The notes below the pieces were generated by a model. The model saw only the letters and a list, made by a program, of their open reading frames with translations. It was not told the origin of the DNA and did no database searches. The translations under genes and the position numbers were made by a program. From contig JAUWNT010000040.1 in the NCBI GenBank assembly GCA_030612495.1, positions 1-15,396 of the forward strand: 15,396 nucleotides of DNA, written 5' to 3'. The stretch is from Candidatus Aminicenantota bacterium. Lineage in GTDB: Bacteria > Acidobacteriota > Aminicenantia > UBA2199. Below are positions 13,870-15,396 of this stretch, piece after piece (positions within the stretch are counted from its first letter, which is position 1; each line of letters starts with the position of its first letter).

Positions 13870-14969
13870 GAATATTTTATCTCGTTAAAAAAGAATTTAT
13901 CGAAATTTTTCGCCAAAAAGAATTATTACCACTTTTATTTATTGCACCAATAATACAGATAATTCTGTTCGGGTATATTGTCAAAACAGATGTAGAAAAC
14001 ATACCTGTTGAAATCATTAACTTATCAAAAAATAAAACATCATATAGAATTATCAATCGTATAAAGAACACCCCCCTTTTTAATGTAAAAAAGATTTCTT
14101 ATAAAAATAGAGACAGCATTAGCACCTTGAAAAAGGGTAACATTAAAGCAGTTATAATCTTCAGAGATTCATTTAATAAAAACAAAAATATACTTAAATA
14201 TCCGGAAATTCAGATATTAATGGACGGAACTGATTCCAATACCTCTTCAATAGCTGCTGGATATTTTAATGGCATATTAAAAAAATATATATTAAGTGAT
14301 ATTGAAAAAATGGACAAAAAATTATCTATAGAGAATAAAACCCTCATTCGCTTCAATCCAGCTCTAAAGAGTATAAACTACATGGGCCCAGGCATTGTAG
14401 CTCTATTATTAACCATTGTTTCTCTTTTTCTTGCATCAGCATCTATTGTTCGTGAAAAGGAACAACAAACCATGGATACTCTTCTAATATCAAGATTAAC
14501 CTCAATTGAAATCTATATAGGTAAGGCTCTCCCAATAGCAATAATTGGAATCATAAATATGAGTTTTTCTATCTCTGTTGTTATGATATGGTTTAAAATT
14601 CCTATAAGAGGAAATTTGTTTATTTTGTTTATTTCAGCAATAATTTTTCTTACAGCGATTCTATCCTATGGCCTTTTAATCTCAACAATAGTATCAACAC
14701 AGCAGCAAGCCCTTTTCTTCTCATGGTTCTCAATGATCACATTTATCCTTCTCTCAGGGCTTTTCACACCTACTGAAAATATTCCATCAAGTCTTCAATT
14801 TCTTGTCAAAATAAACCCACTCTCATATCTCATTAAAATCATAAGAGAGATTTTTTTAAAAGGAAATGGGATTGAATACTTTTACAAAGATTTACTTTGC
14901 TTATCATTTATAACTATTCTTGTCATTTCAATTTCAATATCAAACTTTAAACGATTGATCTCAAAATAA
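13866..14969 (+). CDS. ABC-2 type permease 2 (YbhR/YbhS-like)
   Basis: The 367-residue protein has the same architecture as permease 1: TM1 at about 20-38, and a periplasmic domain with LMDGTDSNTSS. The cytoplasmic VREKEQQTMDTLL segment lies between the first two of five C-terminal helices, and NPLSYLIKIIREIFLKG sits near the end. The two permeases are clearly related but diverged, so the pore is a heterodimer matched to the heterodimeric ATPases. The start overlaps the upstream stop as ATGA, with AGGGA 8-9 bases before it. It is the last gene of the operon; no strong terminator follows in the 100 bp before the convergent gene. Confidence 0.9.
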   Translation: MRIFYLVKKEFIEIFRQKELLPLLFIAPIIQIILFGYIVKTDVENIPVEIINLSKNKTSYRIINRIKNTPLFNVKKISYKNRDSISTLKKGNIKAVIIFRDSFNKNKNILKYPEIQILMDGTDSNTSSIAAGYFNGILKKYILSDIEKMDKKLSIENKTLIRFNPALKSINYMGPGIVALLLTIVSLFLASASIVREKEQQTMDTLLISRLTSIEIYIGKALPIAIIGIINMSFSISVVMIWFKIPIRGNLFILFISAIIFLTAILSYGLLISTIVSTQQQALFFSWFSMITFILLSGLFTPTENIPSSLQFLVKINPLSYLIKIIREIFLKGNGIEYFYKDLLCLSFITILVISISISNFKRLISK

Positions 14970-15069
14970 AAGCTTTAATTTCGCTTAAACTTCTTTAATA
15001 TCCTGTTAAAAAGCCTTGTATCCTTTATCATCTTTTAACCCTAAAGCCCCACCAACCGAGAGATAGGCG

Positions 15070-15396
15070 TTAATATTTCATAGATTTATAGTTTTTTACT
15101 GTAAATTTATTTATTTTTATATTATCTTCATCACTTTTGTCCACTATATAAATGGCTCCATTTCGGATAATTCTTGGAACATAAGGTATATTCAGTCGAT
15201 ATAAAAAGAGGCCCCTTTTTGAAAAAACATCCACAATTTCATAATCTTTCCTATAAAGTATCGGCTGAATTCTAACAACATATATTCTCCCCTTCTCATC
15301 ACAAAGCAATCTGTTAAAAAAAGGTCGATATTTAGGAATAGGCATAAGTTTAAAATAATTCTTACGTGAACTTCTAGAAAAGTTTGTCTCTTTTAC
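15070..15396 (-). CDS. Probable 6-bladed beta-propeller protein, C-terminal fragment
   Basis: The minus-strand frame is open from the window edge to the stop at 15072-15070, so the 5' part lies outside; the ATG at 15345 is internal to an open frame and probably not the start. The 108 visible residues contain a propeller-blade pattern: PFFNRLLCDEKGRIYVV, then YEIVDVFSKRGLFLYRL, then IIRNGAIYIVDKSDEDN, and a KINKFTVKNY ending. This order (D-x-x-G-R-I-Y-V, D-V-F-x-x-x-G, then a final I-x-x-G-x-I-Y) is what I recall from NHL-like 6-bladed beta-propeller proteins, often secreted. Function unknown. It converges on the exporter operon. Confidence 0.6.
   Translation of the reverse strand, partial: VKETNFSRSSRKNYFKLMPIPKYRPFFNRLLCDEKGRIYVVRIQPILYRKDYEIVDVFSKRGLFLYRLNIPYVPRIIRNGAIYIVDKSDEDNIKINKFTVKNYKSMKY

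Noticed and set aside
14970..14992. Hairpin after the exporter operon (AAGCTTTAA / TTAAACTT with a bulged C) as a terminator
   Set aside because: The stem is almost all A/T and no T-tract follows, so it is not better than chance in such A+T-rich DNA.

Overview
The window is very A+T-rich DNA from a diderm (Gram-negative-type) bacterium. It carries an outer-membrane TolC-like channel, a periplasmic adaptor lipoprotein, an ExbD/TolR energy transducer and an LPS-core-type glycosyltransferase. Most genes start with ATG behind a strong AGGAGG-type ribosome site and have clear sigma70-like promoters. The form of the Hfq/Sm-like protein, the Kre9/KNH-type secreted repeat protein and the beta-propeller fragment remind me of Acidobacteriota/Aminicenantes-type genomes. 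That placement is a memory-based inference of low confidence.

Left part (1-4484). The window opens in the 3' end of a DUF364-type protein. Three minus-strand genes for secreted or membrane-anchored proteins follow: a four-domain Kre9/KNH-like repeat protein and two proteins I do not recognise. The 3' flank of each carries a related repeat built on heptamers such as CAAAACT; the longest is a 112-bp array in one unbroken 7-bp phase at 3119-3230. Two copies of a longer 48-bp repeat flank the first of these genes, which is also visibly richer in G+C than its surroundings and may be a newcomer.

Middle (4485-8760). A divergent promoter pair serves an unknown membrane-anchored protein and a WaaE-like family 2 glycosyltransferase. 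Both promoters sit so close to the start codons that the mRNAs look leaderless. Converging on the glycosyltransferase is a tightly packed minus-strand operon: a TPR protein, a GlmU-like acetyltransferase, an Hfq-like RNA-binding protein and PdxA. Its promoter has a palindrome over the -35 box. The pdxA frame runs past the first ATG/GTG codon to a likely CTG start inside the end of the hfq-like gene. The GlmU-like protein keeps every acetyltransferase catalytic residue but has lost the uridylyltransferase active site. A single exbD gene follows with its own promoter.

Right part (8761-15396). Back-to-back promoters separate exbD from a six-gene plus-strand operon encoding a complete tripartite ABC exporter: TolC-like outer-membrane channel, HlyD/YbhG-like lipoprotein adaptor, two separate ABC ATPases and two ABC-2 permeases. 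This is the YbhGFSR type of system, but with the tandem YbhF-like ATPase split in two. The two ATPases are asymmetric: substitutions in the Q-loop, H-loop and signature motif all fall on the same composite nucleotide site. The window closes with the C-terminal part of a minus-strand beta-propeller-like protein. I found no tRNA, rRNA, CRISPR array, transposase or phage gene.
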